Of a stretch of 64,000 nt of DNA, positions 1 to 8,518 are shown one piece after another. The notes below the pieces were generated by a model. The model saw only the letters and a program-made list of their open reading frames with translations, ran no database searches and was not told where the DNA came from. This DNA comes from Streptomyces sp. HmicA12. Its GTDB lineage: Bacteria; Actinomycetota; Actinomycetes; Streptomycetales; Streptomycetaceae. The stretch covers positions 248,001 to 312,000 of the forward strand of contig NZ_KB891820.1 in the NCBI RefSeq assembly GCF_000373565.1, in the 5' to 3' direction. Position numbers and translations under genes: made by a program. The first letter of the stretch is position 1, and each line of letters begins with the position of its first letter.

Positions 1-630
1 CAGGAGGAATGGGCGCTCCAGTCCCACCAGCGCGCCCTGCGCGCCATCGACGAGGGCCGCTTCACCCGCGAGACCGTCGCCTTCGGGGACGTCACCGTCG
101 ACGAGGGCCCGCGCCGGGACACCACCCTGGAGAAGATGGCCGGGCTCAAGCCCGTCATGGAGGGCGGCACCATCACCGCCGCGTGCTCCTCGCAGGTGTC
201 CGACGGCGCGGCCGCCCTGCTCATGGCCTCCGAGCGGGCCGTACGGGAACACGGACTGACGCCCCGCGCCCGCGTCCACCACCTCTCGGTGCGCGGCGAG
301 GACCCCATCCGCATGCTGTCCGCGCCGATCCCCGCGACCGCGTACGCCCTCAAGAAGTCCGGCATGTCCATCGACGACATGGACCTCGTCGAGATCAACG
401 AGGCGTTCGCGCCGGTCGTCCTCGCCTGGCTGAAGGAGACCGGCGCCGACCCGGCGAAGGTGAACGTGAACGGGGGCGCCATCGCCCTCGGCCACCCGCT
501 GGGCGCGACCGGCGTGAAGCTGATGACGACACTGCTGCACGAGCTGGAGCGCACCGGCGGCCGCTTCGGCCTGCAGACCATGTGCGAGGGCGGCGGCCAG
601 GCCAACGTGACGATCGTCGAGCGACTCTGA
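1..630 (+). CDS. Thiolase (acetyl-CoA acetyltransferase family), 3' part only
   Basis: The gene enters from outside the window. The frame is open from base 1, so 209 C-terminal residues are visible. Seen: NEAFAPV, GGAIALGHPLGATG with the catalytic histidine, and MCEGGGQAN with the second catalytic cysteine. The N-terminal acyl-accepting cysteine is off-window. Thiolases cleave 3-ketoacyl-CoA with CoA or condense acetyl-CoA. The steroid C/D-ring-type module starts 4.3 kb downstream, and the mycobacterial counterpart locus also contains a thiolase (fadA6). That makes a FadA6-like role possible but unproven, because cold-shock and other unrelated genes lie between. Confidence 0.88.
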   Translation, partial: QEEWALQSHQRALRAIDEGRFTRETVAFGDVTVDEGPRRDTTLEKMAGLKPVMEGGTITAACSSQVSDGAAALLMASERAVREHGLTPRARVHHLSVRGEDPIRMLSAPIPATAYALKKSGMSIDDMDLVEINEAFAPVVLAWLKETGADPAKVNVNGGAIALGHPLGATGVKLMTTLLHELERTGGRFGLQTMCEGGGQANVTIVERL

Positions 631-796
631 GACCGTCCGGACGAAGGGGCCGGCCGGTTCGCGCGACCGAGGACCGACCGGCCCGGCAGGACTCCGGACC
701 GCCAAGGGAACGGTGCGGATGTGAGCGTGACGGGAGTGACTCCGGGTGACTTCTGATGTCTCCGCGTGGTTCCGGTGCGACGACCCGAGCCGAGCG

Positions 797-805
797 TGAT
801 ACTGT
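797..805 (+). promoter_or_regulatory. Candidate extended -10 promoter of the cold-shock gene
   Basis: TG-A-TACTGT fits an extended -10 (TGnTAnnnT). No good -35 is seen. Transcription from about 812 would give a leader of about 150 nt that includes the hairpin at 842-872. A second possibility is TTGCAG at 813-818 with CATATG at 835-840. Confidence 0.4.
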
Positions 806-841
806 CTTTGTGTTGCAGTTTTGGTACCCATAGACATATGT

Positions 842-882
842 GCGCCTGACGGGAATGTTCCGCCTCAGGCGCTTTTTGTTTT
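842..882 (+). terminator. Hairpin plus T-tract in the cold-shock gene leader (possible attenuator)
   Basis: GCGCCTGA (842-849) pairs perfectly with TCAGGCGC (865-872). TTTTTGTTTT follows at 873-882. This looks like an intrinsic terminator, a form uncommon in this GC-rich genome. It lies between the likely promoter and the start codon, about 80 nt before the gene. The placement suggests conditional readthrough. It could also simply terminate the thiolase transcript. Confidence 0.6.
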
Positions 883-960
883 CCGGGGAATTCTCCCGGG
901 ATCCGGCGTTCACGTGGACGTTCTCGGAATGGGGGCTGCTACCTGTTCAAGGAGAATGAC

Positions 961-1164
961 ATGGCCACCGGTACCGTGAAGTGGTTCAACTCGGAAAAGG
1001 GCTTCGGCTTCATCGAGCAGGACGGCGGCGGCGCCGACGTCTTCGCCCACTACTCGAACATCGCCACCTCGGGCTTCCGTGAGCTCCAGGAGGGCCAGAA
1101 GGTCACGTTCGACGTGACGCAGGGCCAGAAGGGCCCGCAGGCGGAGAACATCGTTCCCGCCTAA
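961..1164 (+). CDS. Cold-shock protein, CspA family
   Basis: This 67-residue single cold-shock domain has the usual family length. RNP1 reads KGFGFI and RNP2 reads VFAHY. The KWFNSEKGFGF stretch and the C-terminal QAENI are typical. Family members are small cytoplasmic single-stranded nucleic acid chaperones that melt mRNA structure. A purine-rich AAGGAGAATGAC precedes the ATG, so the start is clear. The gene is followed by a 15-bp hairpin and then a DEAD-box helicase gene, another RNA-remodelling enzyme. Its leader contains a terminator-like hairpin at 842-882. Which of the several Streptomyces csp paralogues this is cannot be told from the window. Confidence 0.95.
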   Translation: MATGTVKWFNSEKGFGFIEQDGGGADVFAHYSNIATSGFRELQEGQKVTFDVTQGQKGPQAENIVPA

Positions 1165-1179
1165 TTGCGCACCACTGGG

Positions 1180-1213
1180 CCGGGGTCCGCACCGATGACG
1201 GTGCGGGCCCCGG
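1180..1213 (+). terminator. 15-bp hairpin after the cold-shock gene
   Basis: Bases 1180-1194 pair with 1199-1213, with one G-T pair and the 4-nt loop ATGA. There is no T-tract. The hairpin lies 15 nt after the stop codon and 36 nt before the helicase start, so it could be a full or partial terminator or an mRNA 3' end stabiliser. Confidence 0.6.
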
Positions 1214-1249
1214 TTCCTGCTGTTCCCGTCCCTCCGGAAGGCATGCCGC

Positions 1250-2905
1250 ATGGCCAGCTCAGCCCGCCCGTCCCGCCGTCGCCCGTCCCGCCCCGCAGCC
1301 GGTGGGAAGCGCCGCGCCCCCGAGCAGCAGCGCAGGCAACAGCCCACGCCGCCGCGCGAGTTCACCATGCCGGAGAACACCACTCCCGCGCTGCCTCCGG
1401 TCGCCGACTTCGCCGACCTCGACATGCCCGCCGCCCTGCTGAAGACGCTGGGTGCGCAGGGCGTCACCGAGCCGTTCCCCATCCAGGCCGCGACGCTCCC
1501 CAACTCCCTCGCCGGACGCGACCTGCTCGGCCGCGGCCGCACGGGCTCCGGCAAGACCCTCGCCTTCGGCCTCCCGCTGCTCGCCCGCACCGCGGGCCGC
1601 AAGGCCGAGCCGAAGGCGCCGCTCGCCCTCGTCCTCGTGCCCACGCGTGAACTCGCGCAGCAGGTCACCGACGCCCTCGCCCCGTACGCGACCTCGCTGC
1701 ACCTCCGTACGGCCACCGTCGTCGGCGGCATGTCGATCTCCCGGCAGGCGGGCCAGCTGCGCCGCGGTGCCGAGGTCGTCGTCGCCACCCCGGGCCGCCT
1801 CAAGGACCTCATCGAGCGGGGCGACTGCGACCTGTCCCGGGTCCGCATCACGGTCCTCGACGAGGCCGACCAGATGGCCGACATGGGCTTCATGCCGCAG
1901 GTCACCGCGCTCCTCAAGCAGGTCGAGGCCGGCGGCCAGACCATGCTGTTCTCGGCGACGCTCGACCGGAACGTGGACCGGCTCGTCAAGCAGTTCCTCA
2001 CCGACCCCGTCGTGCACTCCGTCGACCCGTCGGCCGGCGCCGTCACGACGATGGAGCACCACGTCCTGCACCTCCTGGACGAGACCGACAAGAAGGCCGT
2101 CACGGCCCGGATCGCCGCCCGCGAGGGGCGCGTCATCCTCTTCGTCGACACCAAGCGTTCCGCCGACCGGCTCGCCAAGCGGCTCCTCGCCGACGGCGTG
2201 TACGCGGCCCCGCTGCACGGCGGCCGCAGCCAGCCGCAGCGCAACCGCACCCTGGAGCAGTTCAAGGACGGCCGGGTCACCGCCCTCGTCGCCACGAACG
2301 TCGCCGCGCGCGGCATCCACGTCGACGACCTCGACCTCGTCGTGAACGTGGACCCGCCCACCGAGCACAAGGACTACCTGCACCGTGGCGGCCGCACCGC
2401 CCGCGCCGGTGAGTCCGGCAGCGTCGTCACGCTGGTCCTGCCCGAGCAGAAGCGGGAGGTGCAGAGCCTGATGCGGCACGCCGGCATCCAGCCGCGCACC
2501 ACCCAGGTCCGCTCCACGGACGACGAGCTGGTGAAGATCACCGGCGCGCGTGAGCCGTCCGGTGTCGCCGTGGTCATCGCCGTGCCGGAGCCCGTGGCGG
2601 CCCCGTCGGGCGCCGGTTCCAAGCCGCGCCGTTCGCGCCGTTCGCGGGGTGCGGGCAGTGGCGGTGGCGCGGGCAAGCCGGCCGGTGAGGGCCAGCAGCA
2701 GCGCCAGCCGCGCCAGCCGCGCTCCACGACGGGTGGGGCGAAGGCCGCCGGTACGGGCGCGAAGGCCGGTACGGGCGGGGGCACGGGTGGCGCACGGCGT
2801 CGTTCCGGTGGTGGCGGCGCCGCTGCCGCCTCGGCCGCGAGCACCGTCGGCGCCGGCAACCGCCGCGGTCGCGGGCCGCGCGGGCCGCGCCAGGCCGCCG
2901 CGTAA
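1250..2905 (+). CDS. DEAD-box ATP-dependent RNA helicase
   Basis: A 551-residue RNA helicase of superfamily 2. A basic, disordered N-terminus (1-45) is followed by a Q-motif region, Walker A GRTGSGKT (about 96-103), PTRELAQQ, TPGR, DEAD (204-207), SAT, and motif VI HRGGRTARAG (about 378). The tail from about 430 is rich in Gly, Ala, Arg and Pro, typical of RNA-binding tails of actinobacterial helicases. The ATG at 1250 has GGAAGG 8 nt upstream. Such enzymes unwind mRNA and rRNA duplexes in cold adaptation and ribosome assembly. The position after a cold-shock gene supports that role, but the hairpin at 1180-1213 means the two may be only partly co-transcribed. Confidence 0.95.
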   Translation: MASSARPSRRRPSRPAAGGKRRAPEQQRRQQPTPPREFTMPENTTPALPPVADFADLDMPAALLKTLGAQGVTEPFPIQAATLPNSLAGRDLLGRGRTGSGKTLAFGLPLLARTAGRKAEPKAPLALVLVPTRELAQQVTDALAPYATSLHLRTATVVGGMSISRQAGQLRRGAEVVVATPGRLKDLIERGDCDLSRVRITVLDEADQMADMGFMPQVTALLKQVEAGGQTMLFSATLDRNVDRLVKQFLTDPVVHSVDPSAGAVTTMEHHVLHLLDETDKKAVTARIAAREGRVILFVDTKRSADRLAKRLLADGVYAAPLHGGRSQPQRNRTLEQFKDGRVTALVATNVAARGIHVDDLDLVVNVDPPTEHKDYLHRGGRTARAGESGSVVTLVLPEQKREVQSLMRHAGIQPRTTQVRSTDDELVKITGAREPSGVAVVIAVPEPVAAPSGAGSKPRRSRRSRGAGSGGGAGKPAGEGQQQRQPRQPRSTTGGAKAAGTGAKAGTGGGTGGARRRSGGGGAAAASAASTVGAGNRRGRGPRGPRQAAA

Positions 2906-2940
2906 CAAGGCAGAGTGGGGGTGCGGGGCGACCGGAGCTG

Positions 2941-3921
2941 TCAGGCGAAGGCGTCCACGCCCGTCAGCTCCGCCGACAAGGTCCACAGCCGGGCCGCCGC
3001 CTCCGGGTCGCGCGCCCAGGACTTGACCCCGCCGACGAGCATGTCGTCGGCGTCGTCCGGTACGGATTCCGCCAGGTCGCAGTCCTGGCAGTAGGCGCCC
3101 CCGTACGCGCCCTCGCGCGCGTCGAGGAGCGGTGACGTCGCCGCCCAGAGCGTGGTCGCCGCGCCCTGCTGCGGCGTCTTGAAACCGGCCGGCGGCTCAC
3201 CCGTCTCCGTGATCCAGCCACGCCCTGCCCACTCCTCGCGCGGGATGTGCCGCTGCAGCGGCGTCAGGATCGAGCCCGGGTGCACGGCGTACGCACGCAC
3301 CCCGCTCGCCGCGCCGAGCCGGTCCAGGTGCAGCGCGAACAGGGCGTTGGCCGTCTTCGCCTGCCCGTAGGCCAGCCAACGGTCGTACCCCGTACGGAAG
3401 TTCGGGTCGTCCCAGCGGATGCCGGTCAGGAAGTGGCCGGAGGACGTGAGCGCGACGACCCGTGTCCCGCCCGGCGCGAACGCCGGGCGCAGGCGGTTGA
3501 CCAGCGCGTAGTGACCCAGGTGGTTCGTCGCGAACTGGAACTCCCAGTCCCGGCCGGCCCGTTGCTCCGGTACCGCCATCACGCCCGCGTTGTTGACGAC
3601 CAGGTCGAGGGTGCGGCCCGAGTCGAGGAAGCGGTCGGCGAAGCTGCGTACGCTCTCCAGGTCGGACAGGTCGAGCGCGTCAACCGCGGTGCGGGGGACG
3701 GTGCTCAGCGCCTCGCGCGCCGCCTCGGGGCGGCGCGCGGGCACGATCACGTGCGCGCCCGCCGCGACGAGCGCGCGCGTCGTCTCCAGGCCGAGCCCCG
3801 AGTAGCCGCCGGTGACGAGGGCCGTTCTGCCGGTCAGGTCGATACCGGCGACGACTTCGGCCGCGGTGCTGTGCGCCCCGAAACCGCTGCCGATCCTGTG
3901 CTGTGCTGCGATGGTGGTCAT
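2941..3921 (-). CDS. Short-chain dehydrogenase/reductase
   Basis: This 326-residue classical-type SDR is on the long side because of an N-terminal extension of about 30 residues and a C-terminal extension. The cofactor motif is TGGYSGLG (37-44), NNAG follows at 110-113, and the catalytic pair is Y185/K189 (YGQAK) with Ser160/161. The length and the retinol-dehydrogenase-like NHLGHYALVN segment resemble the oxidoreductases Streptomyces annotations often call light-dependent protochlorophyllide reductase-like. The substrate is unknown. The ATG at 3921 has no convincing ribosome binding site. A candidate promoter ends only 7 nt upstream of it, so translation may be leaderless. Confidence 0.9.
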   Translation of the reverse strand: MTTIAAQHRIGSGFGAHSTAAEVVAGIDLTGRTALVTGGYSGLGLETTRALVAAGAHVIVPARRPEAAREALSTVPRTAVDALDLSDLESVRSFADRFLDSGRTLDLVVNNAGVMAVPEQRAGRDWEFQFATNHLGHYALVNRLRPAFAPGGTRVVALTSSGHFLTGIRWDDPNFRTGYDRWLAYGQAKTANALFALHLDRLGAASGVRAYAVHPGSILTPLQRHIPREEWAGRGWITETGEPPAGFKTPQQGAATTLWAATSPLLDAREGAYGGAYCQDCDLAESVPDDADDMLVGGVKSWARDPEAAARLWTLSAELTGVDAFA

Positions 3922-3928
3922 GCCCGGA

Positions 3929-3959
3929 ACGCTAGGACTTGGAGCGCACGCGAGGGCAA
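3929..3959 (-). promoter_or_regulatory. Candidate promoter of the SDR gene with a 19-bp spacer
   Basis: On the minus strand, TTGCCC (3954-3959) and TAGCGT (3929-3934) are separated by 19 bp, a spacing typical of MerR-type activated promoters. CTTG and CAAG bracket the spacer region but the palindrome is weak. No MerR regulator gene lies nearby. Confidence 0.3.
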
Positions 3960-3977
3960 GGCCGACCTTCCGGCGTC

Positions 3978-4961
3978 CTACCTTTCGATCAGTCCGGCCC
4001 GCAGGAGCGCGAGGGTGCGCCGGTCGACGCCGAGTCCTTCACGGACGTAGCGCTCAAGGCTTCCGTAGTCGTGGCGCACCTGGTCGAGGGCGGCCGCGAG
4101 GTACTCGACGCGCACCTCCTGGATCGGGATCAGCAGGTCCGGGTTCTGCATCTGGCCCGCCTGCGCGAGGGCCTCGCGGACCTTCGCGTCGTAGGCGGCC
4201 CGGAAGGTGTTGGACGCCAAGTAGTCGGCCACGGCGGTGCGCCGGTCGACGCCGAGCGTGCGCAGCAGGACGTACGTCGTCCAGCCGGTGCGGTCCTTGC
4301 CGGAGGTGCAGTGGTAGAGGAGCGCGCCGCGGCCGCCGTACGCGATGTCGTGCAGTGTCGCCCCGAACTGGGCCCGGTTGGCGGCGTCCGACACGAACAT
4401 CGGGTAGACGCTTCGCATGAACGCGGCCGCCCTGCCGCCGCCCAGCATCTCCTCCTGCTTGACCGGGTCCTTGGCCGCGATCGCGCCGAGCAGTTGCGCG
4501 TACAGGCCGTTGTCCGAGACGGGGCGCGCCGTGCCGGTGACCCCCGCGGGCAACCGGTCCGCGCCGTCGTACCGGATCTCCAACGGGATCCGGAAATCCA
4601 CCACTTGGCGCAGCCGCAGCCCGGCGAGGGTCGTCACGTCCGCGTCGGTGACCTTGCTGAGCGCGTCGGCGCGGTAGACCGCCCCGTACCGGACCCGGCC
4701 GCCCGCGGCGCGGTGGCCGCCGATGTCGCGGACGTTCACCGCGCCGCCCTGGAGGGGGATGTGCCGGATCGGCGACCTCGGCCCCGGTGCCGCGGCCGCG
4801 CCCGGGGCGAGCGTGGTCAGGGCGGCCGTGCCGAGCGCGGAGCCGAGGGCCGCGCCGAGCAGGCGGCGCCGGGAGAGCGCGGCCACGCCTTCGGGCGACC
4901 CTCTGTTGATACGTGTCACTGCCGCGCGTGCGGCACTGTGCGTCTGCGTGCTGCCTGGCAT
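3978..4961 (-). CDS. Tat-exported tyrosine phosphatase (Y_phosphatase3 family)
   Basis: A 327-residue protein with a twin-arginine signal (S30-RRRLLG, hydrophobic stretch, AAAA near residue 58) and a P-loop phosphatase domain. The active-site loop is HCTSGKDRTG with nucleophile C218 and R224. NVRDIGG near residue 76 is characteristic of the family that includes Listeria LipA and mycobacterial PtpB. It probably hydrolyses phosphotyrosine or phosphoinositide substrates outside the membrane. GAGGGAG lies 7 nt before the ATG at 4961. The downstream SDR gene follows after 56 nt that appear to contain its own promoter. Confidence 0.9.
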   Translation of the reverse strand: MPGSTQTHSAARAAVTRINRGSPEGVAALSRRRLLGAALGSALGTAALTTLAPGAAAAPGPRSPIRHIPLQGGAVNVRDIGGHRAAGGRVRYGAVYRADALSKVTDADVTTLAGLRLRQVVDFRIPLEIRYDGADRLPAGVTGTARPVSDNGLYAQLLGAIAAKDPVKQEEMLGGGRAAAFMRSVYPMFVSDAANRAQFGATLHDIAYGGRGALLYHCTSGKDRTGWTTYVLLRTLGVDRRTAVADYLASNTFRAAYDAKVREALAQAGQMQNPDLLIPIQEVRVEYLAAALDQVRHDYGSLERYVREGLGVDRRTLALLRAGLIER

Positions 4962-4989
4962 TCGTGAACTCCCTCTCGGAAAGGGCGCA

Positions 4990-6084
4990 TCACCCTGGTG
5001 TCGGCAGGGTGCCGAGCACGTGCCGGGCCTCGGTCATCACGCGGCCGACGAGTTCCTCGCAGCTGGGCAGGTCCTCGATCAGCCCCGCGACCTGGCCCGA
5101 CGCCATGACGCCGAGGTCGGTGCGGCCCTCGACCATGGAGGCCTTCAGGAGCATGGGGGTGTTGGCGGCGAGCAGGACCTGGCTCCAGGTGAGGTCCTTG
5201 CCGTGCTTCATGGCGAGCCCGTCCCGCACCATCTGCGACCAGGTCAGGCCGGACAGCTTCCTGAAGCCCGCGGCGCGCCGGACGGCCTGCAGCAGGGCAC
5301 GTGAACGGCCGGCGCCCTCCAGGGAAGTGACGAGTTCCGTACGGAGCATGCGGTGCGGCAGGCCGTCGACGGCGGTCGTCACCGTGACGTCCTTGACGCT
5401 CGCCGCGAGGTACTTCGCCTTCACCGCGTCCGGCACCGTGGAGTCGGAGGTCAGCAGGAAACGGGTGCCCATGGCGACCCCCGCCGCCCCGTAGGCGAGC
5501 GCGGCGACCAGGCCGCGCCCGTCGTGGAAGCCGCCCGCGCCGACGACGGGTATGTCGACCGCGTCGACCACCTGCGGCAGGAGCACGGACGTCGCCACGT
5601 CACCGGTGTGGCCGCCGCCCTCGCCGCCCTGCACGATCACCGCGTCCGCGCCCCACGCCGCGACCTTCTCGGCGTGCCGGCGCGCGCCGATGGACGGGAT
5701 GACGACGACGCCCGCGTCCTTCAGCTCGGCGATCAGCTCGCGCGAGGGGGCGAGCGCGAACGAGGCCACCTTCACGCCCTCGGCGACGATCACCTTGACC
5801 CGCTCGCGCGCGTCCCCCGCGTCGGCCCGCAGATTGACCCCGAAGGGCTGGTCGGTGCGGGACTTCACCTCCCGTACCGCGGACCGGAGTTGGTCGACCG
5901 TCATGGTCGCGGAGGCGAGGATGCCGAGCGCGCCCGCGTTCGCCGACGCGGAGACGAGCCGCGGGCCCGCCACCCACCCCATCCCGGTCTGGACGATGGG
6001 GTGGCGGATGCCGATCAGCTTGGTGAGGGGCGTGGACAGGGTGAAGGCGTCGTCACCTTTGCCTTCGTTCACGTCGTCGCTCAT
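4990..6084 (-). CDS. ipdC: Nitronate monooxygenase-family flavoprotein, IpdC-like
   Basis: A 364-residue FMN-binding TIM-barrel protein of the nitronate monooxygenase / 2-nitropropane dioxygenase family (HPIVQTGMGWVAG, QGGEGGGHTG, GAGGFHDGRG). The ATG at 6084 overlaps the stop of the upstream CoA-transferase gene as ATGA, so the two are translationally coupled. In the mycobacterial steroid locus the equivalent gene follows the two CoA-transferase genes and encodes IpdC, a reductase acting on a hydroxylated ring C/D CoA intermediate. Family membership is clear. The IpdC function rests on conserved context, and the symbol is used in that sense. Confidence 0.8.
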   Translation of the reverse strand: MSDDVNEGKGDDAFTLSTPLTKLIGIRHPIVQTGMGWVAGPRLVSASANAGALGILASATMTVDQLRSAVREVKSRTDQPFGVNLRADAGDARERVKVIVAEGVKVASFALAPSRELIAELKDAGVVVIPSIGARRHAEKVAAWGADAVIVQGGEGGGHTGDVATSVLLPQVVDAVDIPVVGAGGFHDGRGLVAALAYGAAGVAMGTRFLLTSDSTVPDAVKAKYLAASVKDVTVTTAVDGLPHRMLRTELVTSLEGAGRSRALLQAVRRAAGFRKLSGLTWSQMVRDGLAMKHGKDLTWSQVLLAANTPMLLKASMVEGRTDLGVMASGQVAGLIEDLPSCEELVGRVMTEARHVLGTLPTPG

Positions 6085-6839
6085 ACCGGCTTGACCTCGC
6101 GCTCCCGCAGGGTCTTCGGGTCGATGACCTCGCGGATCAGCCGCAGCTCCGCCGCGGTCGGCTCGCGCGTGAACGGGACCTCGCCGCCCTCCGGCAGCGT
6201 GAGCGCGAACCCCGTCGCCCCCTGGACCTCCTCGACCGTGACGCCCGGGTGCACGGAGGCGAGCCGCATCGCGTGGTCGGGGGTCGCGAAGTCGAGGACG
6301 GCCAGATTCGTGACGACGCGGGGGAGCCGGTGGTAGCGGGTGGCGGAGGGGCCGGCCGCGGCCGCGCTGTCGTAGCCGACACCGCTGACCATGTCGACCT
6401 TCTCGACGAACACGCGCGTGCTGTGCTTGGGCACCCAGTAACTCACCGGATTGTTGAGGGTGTTGACGGGGGCGCCACGCACCCCGAGCAGTTGCCGGTC
6501 GGGGCGGTCCCAGTCGCCGATGCACGAGATGTTCTGGTTCCCGAACCGGTCGAGCTGGCTCGCGCCCATCATCACGTGCCGGTCCCCGCCGGTGACCATC
6601 GCCAGGTGCTGCCGGTACGGGAGCCAGCCCTCCGCCGATCCGTCGAGGCCGACCAGCATCGCCTCGCCGTCGGTGAGCAGCAGGTCGGGGGAGAAGGTCC
6701 GCTTGGCGAGCCGCGCCCCGATCGACGGGATCAGGCCCATGGGGCTGGCGAGCACCTCGCCGTTGTCCCGCCAGGCGTCGGCGCAGGCCAGAACGCAGTA
6801 CTCGGCCCGGCTCACCCGGGTGCGCGGTGTGGTGGTCAC
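6081..6839 (-). CDS. ipdB: CoA-transferase family subunit beta, IpdB-like
   Basis: A 252-residue CoA-transferase-fold subunit (CVLACADAWRDNGE near the start, GVRGAPVNTLNNPVSYWVP, TNLAVLDF, VHPGV). The GTG at 6839 overlaps the stop of the alpha gene (GTGA) and the 3' end overlaps the ipdC-like start (ATGA). In mycobacteria the IpdAB heterodimer is not a transferase but hydrolytically opens the last steroid ring of COCHEA-CoA. The order alpha, beta, nitronate-monooxygenase-like is conserved here. I infer the same activity. An ordinary 3-oxoacid CoA-transferase is the alternative. Confidence 0.8.
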   Translation of the reverse strand: MTTTPRTRVSRAEYCVLACADAWRDNGEVLASPMGLIPSIGARLAKRTFSPDLLLTDGEAMLVGLDGSAEGWLPYRQHLAMVTGGDRHVMMGASQLDRFGNQNISCIGDWDRPDRQLLGVRGAPVNTLNNPVSYWVPKHSTRVFVEKVDMVSGVGYDSAAAAGPSATRYHRLPRVVTNLAVLDFATPDHAMRLASVHPGVTVEEVQGATGFALTLPEGGEVPFTREPTAAELRLIREVIDPKTLREREVKPV

Positions 6840-7693
6840 TTCTGCTCCTCGTGCCAGGCCTGTACGGCGGACCGGTACTGCTTCTCGTCCCCGTCCGGCG
6901 GCAGGAAACGGGCGGCGAACTCGGGCCAGGGCGTCGTCGCGTACAGCTTCTGGAACGGCTCGTCGCGGTCGTAGTCGGGCACGCAGGACGTGAAGTGCGC
7001 CCCGTTCGGCGTCTCGACCACGCCGGTCACCGCGTGCCGCTTGATGAGCAGCGACTGCGGTACGACGTCCTTCCCGAAACCGCCCGCACCGTCGACGAGG
7101 CGCTCGCAGGAGACGTACGCCGTGTCCGCCGCCTCGCAGAACAGGTCGTCGAAGTACGGGTCGGGGCCCAGGTACTGGCCGTTGCCCGCGCGGTCCGCGC
7201 GGTTCACGTGGACCAGGGCCGCGTCCAGGCGCAGGGCGGGCATCGCGACGAACGTCTCCCCGTCCTCGTAGGGTGAAGTGACCGTCCGCAGGGCCGGGTT
7301 GACCCGCATGACGTCCGAGCCGATGCCCGCGCGGACCGGCAGGAACGGCAGCCGGTTCGCCGCCGCGTGCAGGCCCCACATGAACATCGCCTCGTCGACC
7401 TCCATCAGCTCGAAGGCGCCCTGCTGGCGTGCGGCCCGGAAGTTCGGTTCGAGAGGGATGGAGTCGAGCGTCGCGAACGCGGCGATCAGCTTGCGGATCC
7501 GGCCGGCGGCGGCGAGCAGTCCGACGTCGGGACCGCCGTACGAGACCACGGTCAGGTCGGTGACATCGCTGCGCAGCAGCGCGCGCACCAGTGCCATGGG
7601 CTTACGCCGCGAACCCCAGCCGCCGATGCCGATCGTCATGCCGCTGCGCAGCCGGCCGACGACCTCTTCGGGCGTCATCGTCTTGTCGGACAT
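6836..7693 (-). CDS. ipdA: CoA-transferase family subunit alpha, IpdA-like
   Basis: A 285-residue alpha subunit with the glycine-rich CoA-binding start (GMTIGIGGWGSRRKPMALVRALL), SYGGPDVGLL and LVHVNRADRAGNGQYLGPDPYFDD. It starts 2 nt after the upstream enoyl-CoA hydratase stop and overlaps the beta subunit gene, so the operon is compact and coupled. It forms the IpdAB-like heterodimer with its neighbour. The retained echA20-ipdA-ipdB-ipdC order is the main reason for assigning steroid C/D-ring (HIP) catabolism rather than general ketoacid metabolism. Confidence 0.82.
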   Translation of the reverse strand: MSDKTMTPEEVVGRLRSGMTIGIGGWGSRRKPMALVRALLRSDVTDLTVVSYGGPDVGLLAAAGRIRKLIAAFATLDSIPLEPNFRAARQQGAFELMEVDEAMFMWGLHAAANRLPFLPVRAGIGSDVMRVNPALRTVTSPYEDGETFVAMPALRLDAALVHVNRADRAGNGQYLGPDPYFDDLFCEAADTAYVSCERLVDGAGGFGKDVVPQSLLIKRHAVTGVVETPNGAHFTSCVPDYDRDEPFQKLYATTPWPEFAARFLPPDGDEKQYRSAVQAWHEEQK

Positions 7694-7695
7694 GG

Positions 7696-8499
7696 TCAGT
7701 CGGTCTCCTGTCGGTCCTGGCCGAAGGTGTCGCGGACGCGGTCGGCGACGCCGCTGAGGTTCGCCTCGAAGGTGAAGCCCTGCTCGAAGCGGTAGCTGCG
7801 GTGGACATCGACGGGGTCGATTCCGTTCAGGGCGGCCTTCGCGAGACGGATGAGGTAGCCGTCCTTCCTGGCGATCTCGCGGGCCAGTTCGAGGGCCGCG
7901 TCATGCAGGTGCGGCCGCGGGACCACCTTCCACACCGACCCGTGGGCGTGCAGCTCGGCGGCGGTGGCGGTGCGCGAGGTGTAGAAGAGCGCGCGCATGA
8001 GGTGCTGGGGGACCAGCCGGGACAGGTGCGTGGCGGCGCCGAGCGCGCCGCGGTCCAGCTCGGGGAGGCCGAACGTGGCGTCGTCGCTCGCCACGATCGC
8101 GTCCGCGTTCCCCACGAGCCCGATCCCGCCGCCCAGGCAGAACCCGGCGACCGCGGCCACGACCGGGACCTCGCACTGGTACACCGCCGAGAACGCCTCG
8201 TAGCAGCCGCGGTTGGCGCCGACGAGCGCCGTGTGCCCGCCGGTACCGCCGGTTCCGTCCGGTCCGGTGGGCCTGGCGGCGCTCTCGCGCTGCATTTCCT
8301 TGATGTCCACCCCCGCGTTGAACCCCCGGCTGCCCTCGGCCGCGGTCAGCATCACGCAGTTGACGTCCGGGTCGCGGCCCGCCGCTCGCACCGCGTCGGC
8401 CAGGTCGTACCAGCCGCGCACCGGCAGCGCGTTGACCGGAGGGAAGTCGACCGTGACGACCGCGATCCCCTTTTCGGGTGAGGAGGTGGAGACACCCAT
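7696..8499 (-). CDS. echA20: Enoyl-CoA hydratase/isomerase family protein, EchA20-like
   Basis: A 267-residue crotonase-fold protein. Seen: SRGFNAGVDIKEMQ (CoA-binding/oxyanion region), AAVAGFCLGGGIGLVGNADAIVASDDATFGLPE. In mycobacteria EchA20 hydrolyses a ring of a bicyclic CoA intermediate just before IpdAB. Here it is the first gene of the minus-strand operon and diverges from two SDR genes across about 100 bp. The ATG at 8499 is preceded by GGAAAGG. The crotonase family call is firm. The EchA20 role is inferred from context. Confidence 0.82.
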   Translation of the reverse strand: MGVSTSSPEKGIAVVTVDFPPVNALPVRGWYDLADAVRAAGRDPDVNCVMLTAAEGSRGFNAGVDIKEMQRESAARPTGPDGTGGTGGHTALVGANRGCYEAFSAVYQCEVPVVAAVAGFCLGGGIGLVGNADAIVASDDATFGLPELDRGALGAATHLSRLVPQHLMRALFYTSRTATAAELHAHGSVWKVVPRPHLHDAALELAREIARKDGYLIRLAKAALNGIDPVDVHRSYRFEQGFTFEANLSGVADRVRDTFGQDRQETD

Positions 8500-8518
8500 G
8501 GCGTTCAGCTACCTTTCC

